Positions 1-9,001 are shown, counted from the stretch's first letter. The stretch: DNA of 61,840 bases from Coriobacteriia bacterium (GCA_030537355.1 JAUNNF010000010.1:2078-63917), one strand, 5' to 3'. Program-made: numbers and translations. The notes: a model not told the origin generated them from the letters alone.

Positions 1-164
1 ATTAAAATATATTATATATATTTATTATAAATTAATTATTATATATATTTTTAAAAGGCCATTATTAATATATATTATATTATTTTATGAATTTATTTTC
101 TAGTTTGCAAGATCTTATTTGTCTCTATATAATTTGCATCAACAAAAACGTTAAAGGAGACAAA

Positions 165-455
165 ATGACAAACTTAAAAGAAAATACAATGATTAAAAAA
201 CTTACAGTAATTCTTGCAGCAATCGCAATCGCAATTGCGGCTTATATCGTATTCAGTCCGAATCAAGCTCATGCTGATATTGACCCTATGCCATTGATAG
301 TTGTAGATACATCAACTACTTATTGTGAAACACCATCTCTAGGAATAAGAGTTTATACTGATAGTACAAGTTCTCAATCAAATCTTTCACCAGAATCTAT
401 TGAAGAAATGGATATACTTCATGATTCAACAAGTTCAGCTATTTATGGTTGCTAA
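165..455 (+). CDS. small secreted peptide precursor, unknown function
   Basis: A 96-residue protein. I chose the ATG at 165 because an excellent AAAGGAGA ribosome binding site lies at 153-160; a longer reading frame from 87 has no such site. Residues 9-38 form a classic export signal: a KK pair, a long Ala/Ile hydrophobic stretch and a likely cleavage after AHA. The mature part, about 58 residues, is acidic and rich in Ser/Thr with only two Cys, one of them the C-terminal residue. It has no membrane segment or sorting signal, so it is probably released or loosely held outside the cell. The leader around its start (TTAAAGGAGACA) closely resembles that of the giant surface gene at 929. No family is recognised; a secreted signal or bacteriocin-like role would be a guess. 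Confidence 0.6.
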   Translation: MTNLKENTMIKKLTVILAAIAIAIAAYIVFSPNQAHADIDPMPLIVVDTSTTYCETPSLGIRVYTDSTSSQSNLSPESIEEMDILHDSTSSAIYGC

Positions 456-477
456 AAAAACATTAAATAAAATATTT

Positions 478-511
478 ACTCCTACAAGTTATCTTGTAGG
501 AGTTTTTATTT
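478..511 (+). terminator. Rho-independent terminator of the small peptide gene
   Basis: A perfect 11-bp stem (478-488 with 493-503) closes a TTAT loop and is followed by a T-rich run. It starts 22 bases after the stop codon, so the peptide gene is a complete single-gene unit. Confidence 0.85.
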
Positions 512-516
512 AGTTG

Positions 517-594
517 GTAATTTTGATGGTCGTAAGCATGTTAGCATTGACAGGAGGAGTTGTTGCTACAAGAAGGGCTAAATACAATAACTAA
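517..594 (+). pseudogene. 3' remnant of a lost surface-protein gene
   Basis: Codons from about 520 to the TAA at 592-594 read ILMVVSMLALTGGVVATRRA then KYNN. This matches the last residues of the 1692-residue protein encoded at 929-6007 (LMVLSMLALAGGVVATRRAK). The similarity continues past the stop through the terminator. There is no start codon, signal peptide or body; sequence upstream of about 517 belongs to the preceding terminator. The likely origin is deletion or recombination between two tandem paralogous surface genes that left only the tail of the first. This is a direct reading of the sequence; the mechanism is inferred. Confidence 0.8.
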
Positions 595-618
595 CTTTAA
601 ATAAAACATTCCTTATAG

Positions 619-648
619 GCATCTCCTTCATTATGTGGAGATGCTTTT
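619..648 (+). terminator. terminator attached to the surface-protein remnant
   Basis: An 8-bp stem GCATCTCC (619-626) with GGAGATGC (637-644), then TTTT. It is the homologue of the terminator after the giant gene at 6031-6062 and is preceded by the same CTTATAGG block. Confidence 0.75.
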
Positions 649-653
649 CTGTA

Positions 654-928
654 ATATAGAAAAAAGACTTCCTAATTAAAAATGAGCAAATATATGTAAA
701 TTTGCAAGTAAGGTAGCTTCGAAACAAATGTTTAAAGATTTATTTGCTAATTATGAAATATTATTAAAAGTTTTAAATATATTGAAAAATATTTTAATTT
801 AAAAAAACCATTAAAATTATCTAATTATGAAAAATTATGAATATATTTCAATATAAAAATGTTTTGATAATTACTAAAAAATAGTTTTTTATGTTTATAC
901 TAATAAATGATTTATTAAAGGAGACACG
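654..928. other. AT-rich leader region without a gene
   Basis: No reading frame of note on either strand. The last 35 bases hold a possible TATACT -10 box (896-901) and a clear AAAGGAGA ribosome binding site (917-924) for the giant surface gene. No convincing -35 box at normal spacing was seen. Confidence 0.5.
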
Positions 929-3900
929 ATGAAAAACAATAAACCAAGACATTTAAAGAAACAGCCTATGTTAACAAAAAAAATTGTAAGTATCACAGTA
1001 GCAGTATCGCTACTGTTTTTAATGGTTCCGGTTTCATTTGCAGAAATACAGGCAATTCCTGAAAGACAAGCCAATGTCTGTCATGAAGCACATGGTTCAT
1101 GCTCACATCATAGTTGTTGTGATGATCATGCCTGTTCTCATACACATGCAGGAATCGCAACAGCAGAAGCTAATGAAGCTATTAAGGACCACTGCTATAA
1201 CGAGGTTAAAGATGATTGCAACGAGGTTAAAGATGATTGCAACAAAGAAGAAGAAATCATACGAGATTCAGCTACCGATGAAGAAGTTGTAAATAAAGAT
1301 TCGTCTTGCAGTGAAAATGATGAAGAACAGGTAGATAAGAGTGATAAAACTGAAGCTAAAAAAGTTGTAGCATATAATTTATCAGAAATATATGAAGAAG
1401 AGTGTTACTGGACAGGTGAGGGTAAATTCGAAGATGGTAAATATTATCCTGCAAATTGGTTTGATAGTGCAAATTGGACTACTAGTGGTGATGAACGTGT
1501 ACCTGGTCCTCTAGATTTAGTTCGTTTTGGATACGATGATGATTATGAAGAGTTTTTTCAAGGAGATTCAACGATTCGTATAAGTAAAGATAAGGGACGA
1601 ATACTAACTATTATGCTAGATGTAATGTGCTTATATGGTAATGTAAATGTAATTTTATATGCTAGAAGTTCTCAGCCTGTTACAATTGTGCTAGACGATA
1701 TAGATATAGATGATGAAGAAGGTAGTCCATCATTATATTTAGGAAATAATGTTACTATTAAGAGCACAAAGTCTTATTTTAAAGAATATTTTAAAAATGA
1801 AGTTAAGAGTGAAAAACAAACAGACAATTATTATTATTATACAGCAGAACAAACTCAAAAAGAATATAATTGCTCAAATTCAGAGATAGATTGGCATAAC
1901 CCAGATGACTGGGACGAAGCAACAGGATATATACCATGGTTTTCTGATACGGCTTTTATAAACGATAATACGAGAATTCATTTTAATACGGATGCATACA
2001 TTAATCAGCTTGCTACAGAATCCTATATTACATTTACGTCTAACAGCAATAGACCATGCTTTTTTGTATTGGAAAGTGAAGAACCATTTGTTTGTCCAGA
2101 AAATAGTATAAATATTGAGTCGGATAATATTTATTTTAAAGTTAAATGCGAAGATGTTGACGATGTAATAAAATATTTTGTCCAGTCTTCTAAAAAGATA
2201 GATTATTTATATGATGATCCTGATGGATATAAAATTATTGGTGTAGGAACACCAGGACCAGGTCCAGAGCCTACTCATAAACACGATTATAGATATCAAT
2301 ATACTGTTGATCCAACATGTTCAACAGGTGGATATGATGTGCTTAAATGTACAAATGAAGATGGAAGATGCCTTGCACAAGAAATAAAAGCAAATTATAC
2401 CGACCCTACAGGTGTACATACTTTCATCAATTATAGAGTAACAACAGAACCATCATGTATGTCAGAAGGCATTGAAAGGGGCGAATGTAAAGATTGTGGT
2501 GCTATAGATGAAAGAACAATAGAAAAAACTGATCATATTTATGGCCAAACTGAAATTGAAAATTATGAAGATGCAACTTGTTTAGCGGAAGGAAGCTATG
2601 ATGAAGTTGTATATTGTTTGGAATGCAATACTGAACTTTATCGCAATACATTTATAATAGAAAAAAAGGATCATACTCCTGGTCCAATAGAAAAAGAAGC
2701 AGAAATTGAACCAACATGTTATTCTGAAGGAAGTTATGAGGAAATTGTTCTTTGTGCTGTCTGCGATAATGTAATATCTATCGACAAAAAAACTATACCT
2801 AAGTTAGATCACAAAAGTGGTGAGCCTGTAAGAGAGTATGAAGTACCTGCATCATGTGCTGAGCCAGGAAGCTATGAGGAAGTTGTTTATTGTAGTGCTT
2901 GTGGTGAAGAACTAAGGCGAGAAACCATTGAAATTGAAAAAGTTCCGCACGTTTCTGGTGCATCAATAAGAGAGAATGAAATCCCTGCAACATGTAGTGC
3001 GCCAGGAAGCTATGACGAAGTTGTTTATTGTAGTGAATGTGGCGAGGCCTTATCACGAAACCCAAGAGAAATTCCGACTCTTCCTCATAATCCTGGAGAG
3101 AGCGTTTGGGAGAATATTATAGAAGCAACATGTACGGCTACAGGTTCATATGATTTAGTAATACGCTGTACAGAATGTGATGAAATTTTAGAGTCTGACT
3201 CTCACATTTTAGATAGAGTGCCCCACAAAGAAGGTGATTCTCAAATTGAAAATTATATTGATGCAACATGTACAACAGATGGTAGTTATGATGAAGTTAG
3301 ATATTGTACTGTATGTAATGAGATGTTATCAAGTACAACATTTTCAATTCCTGCAACGGGACATACTGCCGGTGAAGCAAGCATGGAAGATATGGAAGAA
3401 GCAACATGTTCTCATGAAGGTCACTATTCAATGGTAACACGTTGTACAGTATGTAATACTGAACTATATAGAGAAACAGTTACTACAGAAAAACTTCAAC
3501 ATAGTCCAGGTACTCCAGTCAAAGAAAATGAGATTGAGCCTACTCCTACTGAAGATGGCTCATACGATGAAGTAGTATATTGTAGTGCTTGTAATGCAGA
3601 GTTGTCTCGTAAAACAATTATTGTGCCTCATCCAGTACAACATAATCCTGGCACAGCAGTAAAAGAAAATGTTGTCGAAAGTTCATGCACTCAAGCAGGT
3701 CATTATGATTTGGTAACATACTGTGTAGATTGTGGAATAGAACTTAATCGTGAGTTTATTGAAACGGATATACTTCCACATAATCCTGGAAAAGTAGTAC
3801 AAGAAAATTATGTTGAAGCTACTTGTGTGGACGAAGGAGGTTACGATGAGGTGACCTATTGCAGTGAGTGTAATGAAAAGATTAAGAGTGAACATAAAAC

Positions 3901-6007
3901 GATTGCAGCTAAAGGACATATAGCAAAAGCACCTGAGAGAGAGAACGAAGTAGATTCTTCATGTACAATTGCTGGGCATTATGATTTAGTAACACGTTGT
4001 AGCGTGTGTGATGAAATTTTAGAAAGTGAGTATCATACTAAAGAATTGGCTGAACATGTGCTTGGTGATGAGCATCGTCAAAATGTTATAAATGCTACTT
4101 GCACAGAAGATGGTAGTTATGATGAAGTTTTTTATTGTGTGAATTGTAATGAGGAAATTCAACGTACGCCTAAAACGATAGAAGCTTATGGTCATACTCC
4201 TGGTGAGCCTGTAAAAACCAACGAAGTTGACTCAACATGTTCAGAAGCCGGACATTATGACATGATTACACGTTGTAGCGTATGCAATGCAGAACTCGAA
4301 AAAGAAACAATTACAAAAGCATTATTGCCTCACACTCCAGGAGCAATTCAAAAAGAAAACATTGTTAATCCAACTTGCACAGAAGATGGTAGTTATGAAG
4401 CAGTAAAATATTGTACAAAATGCGATACAGAAATATCTCGCGAAACTAAACCAATCAAGGCCTTAGGACATACAAGCGGAGAACCTGTAAAAGAAAACGA
4501 AACTGATTCAACTTGTACAACACGAGGGAAATATGATCTTGTTAAATATTGTCAAGAATGCCAAGCAGAATTATCAAGAGAAACCTTCTCTAAAGAGTTG
4601 CTTCCTCATACTCCTGGTGAGGTTGTAGTTGAGAACTATGTGAATCCGACTTGTGAAGAACAAGGTTCTTATGATGAAGTCACATATTGTACTGTATGTA
4701 ACGTCGAAACATCTCGTAATGGACAAACAATAGCAGCAACTGGTCATAATTGGAAAGAAACATTCGATACTGATGAGAATGGACACTGGCATAGTTGTAC
4801 CAAATGTGATGCAATAAAAGATAAAGGTGATCACGTGTACCCAGACGCATCAGTTGATCATTATATTTGTACAGAATGTATATATAATAATATTCCTGGT
4901 GCTAAGAAGGATACTTGTGATGCATTTGATGCAGCCGCTGGTGAAAACCCATCTCCAGTTGTAGCACAATATGTTCAGTCATTAAAAGATCAAGTAAATA
5001 GTCTTAATTTATTACAATCAATATTAAATTTACAGAAGAGTGGTGTTCAAGATATTGAAAATCTAAAAACAGATGAAGAAGTGGCAAAAACTTTTGATAC
5101 TTTAGCTAAAGCTCTTCCAGACGTGACAGACGATACAAATATAGGAAATGTAGAGAATGCATTTAATTATGTTAAAGATGCCTATGATTTACTGACATCT
5201 TCACAAAAAGAAAAAATTACAACAGATTCAATTTTTAAAAGTAAATATCTTGCTTTTCAAGATATGCAAGCAAAAATAGCTTATAAAATAATTGAAGTTG
5301 AAGAGGAGCTTGATTCGTTGGCAGGAGTTAATCCGTCTGACGAAATGAAAGAGATACTTGCAAATTACAAGGAACAGTTAGAGAGCGTTATGACATATAA
5401 TGATATAGCTCCAATTGCAGAAGAATCCAAGGCGGCAATAATAACTCAAAAAACTGACGAAGAGGGCGCTGCAAAAGCAGATCAATTAATTGAAGAAATT
5501 GGAAACATTGATAAGACTAGCGATACCGCAGTTGTTTCTCCAAAAGTTCAGGCTGCAAGAGCTGCATTTAATGCACTTTCTGATCATGCTAAATATTTAG
5601 TTACGAAAAGCGACGTATTAAAACAACAAGAATCTAACTTACAAGAGTTAGAGGCCGAAATTGAAAAAGCCAAAGAAGAAGCACGTGCTGAAATTGAAAA
5701 ACAAGCTGGACCAGAAGATCAGCGTACTCCAGAAATGAAAGCGCTTGTTGCAAAGAAACTTGCCGAGCTTGATGAACAAACTTCTCTCGCCAAAGTCGAA
5801 AAAGTTAAAGAAGAGGTTATAAAAGAGATTAAAGAGCAAGCTGAAAAAGACAAGCAAACACCAGCTCCACAGCCAGATGAAGGTCAAAGTTCTTCATCAG
5901 ATTCTGCAAAAACATCGGACTCATTAGCTTATGCTTTGATGGTCTTAAGTATGTTAGCATTAGCTGGTGGAGTTGTTGCTACAAGAAGAGCTAAATATAA
6001 TAACTAA
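929..6007 (+). CDS. giant Cys-rich repeat surface protein
   Basis: A 1692-residue exported protein. Residues 1-38 are a signal peptide (basic start, hydrophobic core, cleavage near SFA). Residues 51-73 are packed with Cys and His (CHEAHGSC, HHSCC, CSHTH), a likely metal-binding patch, followed by an acidic segment with a short tandem repeat. Roughly 155-440 hold two beta-rich modules opening with a W...NW signature, like passenger or beta-helix modules of adhesins. Residues about 535-1285 are 16 units of about 46 residues, each with Cys, a CxxC pair and a conserved His. A helical, charged region (about 1330-1640) leads to a Ser-rich linker, one membrane helix (about 1666-1684) and the basic tail RRAKYNN. 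No canonical LPXTG is present; SAKTSDS sits where a sorting motif would be. The protein is probably cell-wall or membrane anchored, with adhesion or metal binding as possible roles. Confidence 0.85.
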   Translation: MKNNKPRHLKKQPMLTKKIVSITVAVSLLFLMVPVSFAEIQAIPERQANVCHEAHGSCSHHSCCDDHACSHTHAGIATAEANEAIKDHCYNEVKDDCNEVKDDCNKEEEIIRDSATDEEVVNKDSSCSENDEEQVDKSDKTEAKKVVAYNLSEIYEEECYWTGEGKFEDGKYYPANWFDSANWTTSGDERVPGPLDLVRFGYDDDYEEFFQGDSTIRISKDKGRILTIMLDVMCLYGNVNVILYARSSQPVTIVLDDIDIDDEEGSPSLYLGNNVTIKSTKSYFKEYFKNEVKSEKQTDNYYYYTAEQTQKEYNCSNSEIDWHNPDDWDEATGYIPWFSDTAFINDNTRIHFNTDAYINQLATESYITFTSNSNRPCFFVLESEEPFVCPENSINIESDNIYFKVKCEDVDDVIKYFVQSSKKIDYLYDDPDGYKIIGVGTPGPGPEPTHKHDYRYQYTVDPTCSTGGYDVLKCTNEDGRCLAQEIKANYTDPTGVHTFINYRVTTEPSCMSEGIERGECKDCGAIDERTIEKTDHIYGQTEIENYEDATCLAEGSYDEVVYCLECNTELYRNTFIIEKKDHTPGPIEKEAEIEPTCYSEGSYEEIVLCAVCDNVISIDKKTIPKLDHKSGEPVREYEVPASCAEPGSYEEVVYCSACGEELRRETIEIEKVPHVSGASIRENEIPATCSAPGSYDEVVYCSECGEALSRNPREIPTLPHNPGESVWENIIEATCTATGSYDLVIRCTECDEILESDSHILDRVPHKEGDSQIENYIDATCTTDGSYDEVRYCTVCNEMLSSTTFSIPATGHTAGEASMEDMEEATCSHEGHYSMVTRCTVCNTELYRETVTTEKLQHSPGTPVKENEIEPTPTEDGSYDEVVYCSACNAELSRKTIIVPHPVQHNPGTAVKENVVESSCTQAGHYDLVTYCVDCGIELNREFIETDILPHNPGKVVQENYVEATCVDEGGYDEVTYCSECNEKIKSEHKTIAAKGHIAKAPERENEVDSSCTIAGHYDLVTRCSVCDEILESEYHTKELAEHVLGDEHRQNVINATCTEDGSYDEVFYCVNCNEEIQRTPKTIEAYGHTPGEPVKTNEVDSTCSEAGHYDMITRCSVCNAELEKETITKALLPHTPGAIQKENIVNPTCTEDGSYEAVKYCTKCDTEISRETKPIKALGHTSGEPVKENETDSTCTTRGKYDLVKYCQECQAELSRETFSKELLPHTPGEVVVENYVNPTCEEQGSYDEVTYCTVCNVETSRNGQTIAATGHNWKETFDTDENGHWHSCTKCDAIKDKGDHVYPDASVDHYICTECIYNNIPGAKKDTCDAFDAAAGENPSPVVAQYVQSLKDQVNSLNLLQSILNLQKSGVQDIENLKTDEEVAKTFDTLAKALPDVTDDTNIGNVENAFNYVKDAYDLLTSSQKEKITTDSIFKSKYLAFQDMQAKIAYKIIEVEEELDSLAGVNPSDEMKEILANYKEQLESVMTYNDIAPIAEESKAAIITQKTDEEGAAKADQLIEEIGNIDKTSDTAVVSPKVQAARAAFNALSDHAKYLVTKSDVLKQQESNLQELEAEIEKAKEEARAEIEKQAGPEDQRTPEMKALVAKKLAELDEQTSLAKVEKVKEEVIKEIKEQAEKDKQTPAPQPDEGQSSSSDSAKTSDSLAYALMVLSMLALAGGVVATRRAKYNN
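1199..1240 (+). repeat. 21-bp tandem repeat inside the surface protein gene
   Basis: Two adjacent identical 21-bp copies encode NEVKDDC twice, just after the His/Cys-rich patch. A unit of seven codons lets the copy number change without breaking the frame. Confidence 0.8.
2591..4790 (+). repeat. array of 16 Cys-rich repeats, two alternating types
   Basis: Each unit is about 46 codons with the pattern H-x-PG, about 10 residues, TC, G-x-Y-x-x-V, then YCxxC or RCxxC. Units 6 to 16 alternate between a GSYDEV/YC type and a GHYDLV/RC type, giving a two-unit higher-order period of about 92 residues. The eighth unit has lost its first Cys (EPTPTEDG). Two more divergent units precede the array and a WHSCTKC half unit ends it. 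Confidence 0.85.
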
Positions 6008-6030
6008 CTTTAAATAACACACCCCTTATA

Positions 6031-6062
6031 GGCATCTCCGTCATTTGATGGAGATGCCTTTC
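6031..6062 (+). terminator. terminator of the giant surface protein gene
   Basis: A 9-bp stem GGCATCTCC (6031-6039) with GGAGATGCC (6050-6058), extendable inward through a G-T pair, followed by a short T run. Confidence 0.8.
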
Positions 6063-6100
6063 TATGATATAAATATACATATTATGTTAAAATAAGAGCA

Positions 6101-7795
6101 ATGTATATCCAAAAAAATAAAAGAAATAACACTACGTATTATTATCTTTCTAAATCTGTTAGAGATAAAGGTTCTACTCGTCCTAAAACAAAAGTCGTTG
6201 AAAGTTTAGGTTCAAGAGAAGATTTAATAAATAAACATGGCGAAAATTTTGAACAATGGCTAAAGGATTATGCAAAAAAACGTACAGAAGATGACGAAAA
6301 CAAAAAAACTAAAGTTACTTTTGAGCAAAAGAAATTAGATGTAAATTCTCCTCGTCCTAAAAATATAGGATATTTAATAATTAAGCAAATTTGTGAAAAA
6401 ACTGGTCTAAAAAAAATATGCAAGCATATTGAAGAAAAAGAAAAGCTTAACTTTAATATGTTTGATATGGTTGTATGTATTATTGCGCGTGATTTGCTTG
6501 ATGTTGAATCAAATAGCAATCTTTTCGTGTTTGTGCAAACTTTATATGGTACTAAAGCGCTTAAACGTGAGGACATAACAACAACAATTAAATTATTGTG
6601 CAAATACAATGTTTATATTCAAAAAATGCTATATAAAAATGTATCTAAGAGTAATAGCGTGAAAAGAAACAATTTGTTTTACGATTGTTCTAATTATGGT
6701 TCTATTGGTTCTGAAATAGAAAAACTCAAATACAGCAAACATTATTCTGAAAACGTAACTCTTGGAAAAGTTTTTATGGATGACAATTTACTACCTTGCG
6801 GTTTTATTCTAGAAAATTCTTTATTTGATTTTAAAGAGGATAATAAAAAAATCCTCGACAATTTAAAATACAGGTTTGACAATGCCACCTTGTATACATT
6901 ACCAGACTGTATTGAAACCACGTCCGATCGTTCTTTGTATAGAAGGTTTACAAACAATAAACAAATTACATTTCAAACATTAGACAAGTTTTCAGATAAG
7001 GATATAAAGTATTTTTTTGATTCAAAAAATTGGAAGAATTTAGTTACTTCAAAGGAAGTAGATTTAGAAAAAATACGCTTAGAGACTATTTCTGATAATG
7101 TATCTAGAGAAGAGATAAGTAAGAATTTAGGTTCGTTGTTTGTTAAGTATATAAAAGAAGAAGATCAAACAAAACTATGTGCTTTTAGTTTTGAAATACA
7201 ATATTGGATGAGGCAAATACGTGATTTTCAATTAAAGAAATTTCAATGGTCTGTAGAGGAAAAGCTCGGTCAAACCGACGCAAAAAATAAAGAGCAAATG
7301 GAGAAAAAATTTGATTTTCTTGTTAGTGATATAAAAGACGAGGAAACTAAAATTCATTTTTTTAATGACAGAATTTTCAGACAGAGTGAAGATCAAGATG
7401 GATATTTTGTGTTAGCTGAAGATCTTGAAATAGACATACTGAACAATCTATGTAAAGCTCTTTGGCAGAAATATAATGTTTTTGATTTTTGTTTTAAAAT
7501 ATTTAAGCCTGAATTTGTTCTTGATAAAAAATTAACTTTTAAAGAAAGCATGGTTTCCCATTTCTTAATATCGTACCTAACTTTCTTTATTTTACGCTAT
7601 ATGGTTTTTTCATTAGGAGATGAATACTGGTACAAAGATATTGTTTACCAGCTAAGCAATATGAGCATTATTCCAATAGACAATAACATTTGGTCCCCTG
7701 CTTATGAAGTGACATCTTTAATAGAAAAGTTAACTGAGCTTTGTAGCTTGGATATTAACTACAACATCATTTCTGACGAAGAATTACAATTATAA
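6101..7795 (+). CDS. degenerate IS1634-like DDE transposase
   Basis: A full-length 564-residue frame with the layout of IS1634-type (IS4-related) transposases: an N-terminal KTKVVESLGSRED segment, a central YDCSNY strand where the first catalytic Asp lies, a VTLGKVFMDDNLLPCGF segment equivalent to the family's GL-dG-P-gy core, and a C-terminal DGYFVL strand. The second catalytic region, normally VADRG or VADAG, reads LPDCIETTSDRS. The C-terminal YREK region reads FDFCFKIFK, so the catalytic Glu seems to be Asp and neighbouring signature residues are lost. I saw no terminal inverted repeats or target duplication around it. Start ATG 6101 has only a weak AAGAG upstream. It is either an old inactive copy or a transposase kept for another role; the intact length argues for slow decay or retention. 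Confidence 0.65.
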   Translation: MYIQKNKRNNTTYYYLSKSVRDKGSTRPKTKVVESLGSREDLINKHGENFEQWLKDYAKKRTEDDENKKTKVTFEQKKLDVNSPRPKNIGYLIIKQICEKTGLKKICKHIEEKEKLNFNMFDMVVCIIARDLLDVESNSNLFVFVQTLYGTKALKREDITTTIKLLCKYNVYIQKMLYKNVSKSNSVKRNNLFYDCSNYGSIGSEIEKLKYSKHYSENVTLGKVFMDDNLLPCGFILENSLFDFKEDNKKILDNLKYRFDNATLYTLPDCIETTSDRSLYRRFTNNKQITFQTLDKFSDKDIKYFFDSKNWKNLVTSKEVDLEKIRLETISDNVSREEISKNLGSLFVKYIKEEDQTKLCAFSFEIQYWMRQIRDFQLKKFQWSVEEKLGQTDAKNKEQMEKKFDFLVSDIKDEETKIHFFNDRIFRQSEDQDGYFVLAEDLEIDILNNLCKALWQKYNVFDFCFKIFKPEFVLDKKLTFKESMVSHFLISYLTFFILRYMVFSLGDEYWYKDIVYQLSNMSIIPIDNNIWSPAYEVTSLIEKLTELCSLDINYNIISDEELQL

Positions 7796-7810
7796 TTATC
7801 TGACTAGGTT

Positions 7811-7830
7811 GTTTAGTACAGTTTAGTACA
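7811..7830. repeat. perfect tandem decamer, possible operator
   Basis: GTTTAGTACA occurs twice back to back between the transposase and the leucine-rich-repeat gene. It may be a binding site in front of that gene or part of an old insertion boundary; nothing decides between these. Confidence 0.4.
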
Positions 7831-7917
7831 AATTTCCTTAAATTTTTGACTTCATTTGATTTAGGCCCTTTTTCGTATTATTATATGCATATACCATTTA
7901 GAAAAGGGGTTTTTAAA

Positions 7918-8946
7918 ATGAAAACATTAACAAAAAAATTACAATTAATTTTAGCACTTACAGCAGTTTGTTTTTTCTTAAGCATTACTGTTGTTACAAC
8001 AAATGCTTATGCAGATGAAGGTGATGTTAGGTATGTTGATAGTTGTGACGGCACAAATTATATTTTACATAAAGGCGCTACACCAGAAGAAAATACAGCT
8101 ACATTAGTTTCTCCAGAAAATGGAAAGTATACACATACATATTATAATATTCTAGAAAAAGTATCATATGCAGATGTCACTTATAAAGTTGTTGAAATAG
8201 GAGACAATACATTCGCCGATTGCGAAAATTTAGAGGGAATATATATACAAAATGGGTTTTTAAAAAGGTTAGGTAATAATGCTTTTTTTAAATGCACAAA
8301 TTTGGAAAAAATCACTTTATCTTCAAATAAGGATATTATTTTTGATTATATAGGAAAAAAAGCATTTTATGGCTGTAAGAAACTTGAAGAATTCGCAATA
8401 TATAATTGTACTTTAAAGGCTATCGGAGACCAAGCTTTTTATAGTTGTTCAAATTTAAAAAGATTTCATTTATGTACTACCGAAAAAATCGATTTTGGTC
8501 AATGTGTTTTTGGTTGTTCTCCAAATGTACAATTTGAAATGCCTGGTACACCTGATCAGGAAAGTTACTATACTGTATGTGACGGTGGTCTATATTCAGC
8601 AGACATGAAAACACTATATGCATATCCTTCTGCAACAGGAACTGTCACAATTAAAGATGGTGTAGAAAATATTGCACCTAGTGCACTTGCGTGCTGCAAA
8701 GATTTGAAAAAAATAATTTTCCCTAAAAGTGTAAAATCAATTGGCAAATATGCTTTTACTCCTATACCTGGAAATGTTAAAAAATATGATTTCGAATTTA
8801 AAGGTGCTAAACCTAATATAGACAAATATGCTTTTGATAGAGTAACTCGTATTGATATTACATATGATCATAATTATATAGTTTCATGGTACAATTCTAG
8901 AGCTAATCTAGGAGGAGCAATTATCGTTAATTATAAAATGATTTAA
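7918..8946 (+). CDS. secreted BspA-type leucine-rich-repeat protein
   Basis: A 342-residue exported protein. I start at ATG 7918 because AAAAGGGG lies at 7902-7909 and the next residues (MKTLTKKLQLILAL) are a standard signal peptide ending near NAYA. The longer frame from 7846 adds an implausible leader. The body has five or so LRR_5 repeats of the BspA type: I-x-x-x-x-F-x-x-C-x-x-L-x-x-I, for example IGDNTFADCENLEGI, LGNNAFFKCTNLEKI and IGDQAFYSCSNLKRF. After a short spacer (GGLYSADMKTLYAYP) a last repeat follows. BspA-like proteins are known to mediate adhesion in oral, gut and vaginal bacteria. No wall anchor is seen, so it may be released or bound non-covalently. Confidence 0.85.
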   Translation: MKTLTKKLQLILALTAVCFFLSITVVTTNAYADEGDVRYVDSCDGTNYILHKGATPEENTATLVSPENGKYTHTYYNILEKVSYADVTYKVVEIGDNTFADCENLEGIYIQNGFLKRLGNNAFFKCTNLEKITLSSNKDIIFDYIGKKAFYGCKKLEEFAIYNCTLKAIGDQAFYSCSNLKRFHLCTTEKIDFGQCVFGCSPNVQFEMPGTPDQESYYTVCDGGLYSADMKTLYAYPSATGTVTIKDGVENIAPSALACCKDLKKIIFPKSVKSIGKYAFTPIPGNVKKYDFEFKGAKPNIDKYAFDRVTRIDITYDHNYIVSWYNSRANLGGAIIVNYKMI

Positions 8947-8970
8947 TTATCATAACAAATAAAACCCTTT

Positions 8971-9001
8971 ACTCCCGCAGGAATCACTTGCGGGAGTTTT
9001 T
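8971..9001 (+). terminator. strong terminator after the LRR gene
   Basis: A 9-bp GC-rich stem ACTCCCGCA (8971-8979) with TGCGGGAGT (8989-8997) and a T tract. The convergent ATPase gene stops at 9002, so the hairpin may serve both strands. Confidence 0.9.

Noticed and set aside
2799-3065. Minus-strand frames inside the giant surface gene
   Set aside because: They mirror the repeat codons and have no start signals.
2591-4790. The regularly spaced repeats as a CRISPR array
   Set aside because: Period is about 138 bases, units diverge, and they keep one open reading frame with conserved residues.
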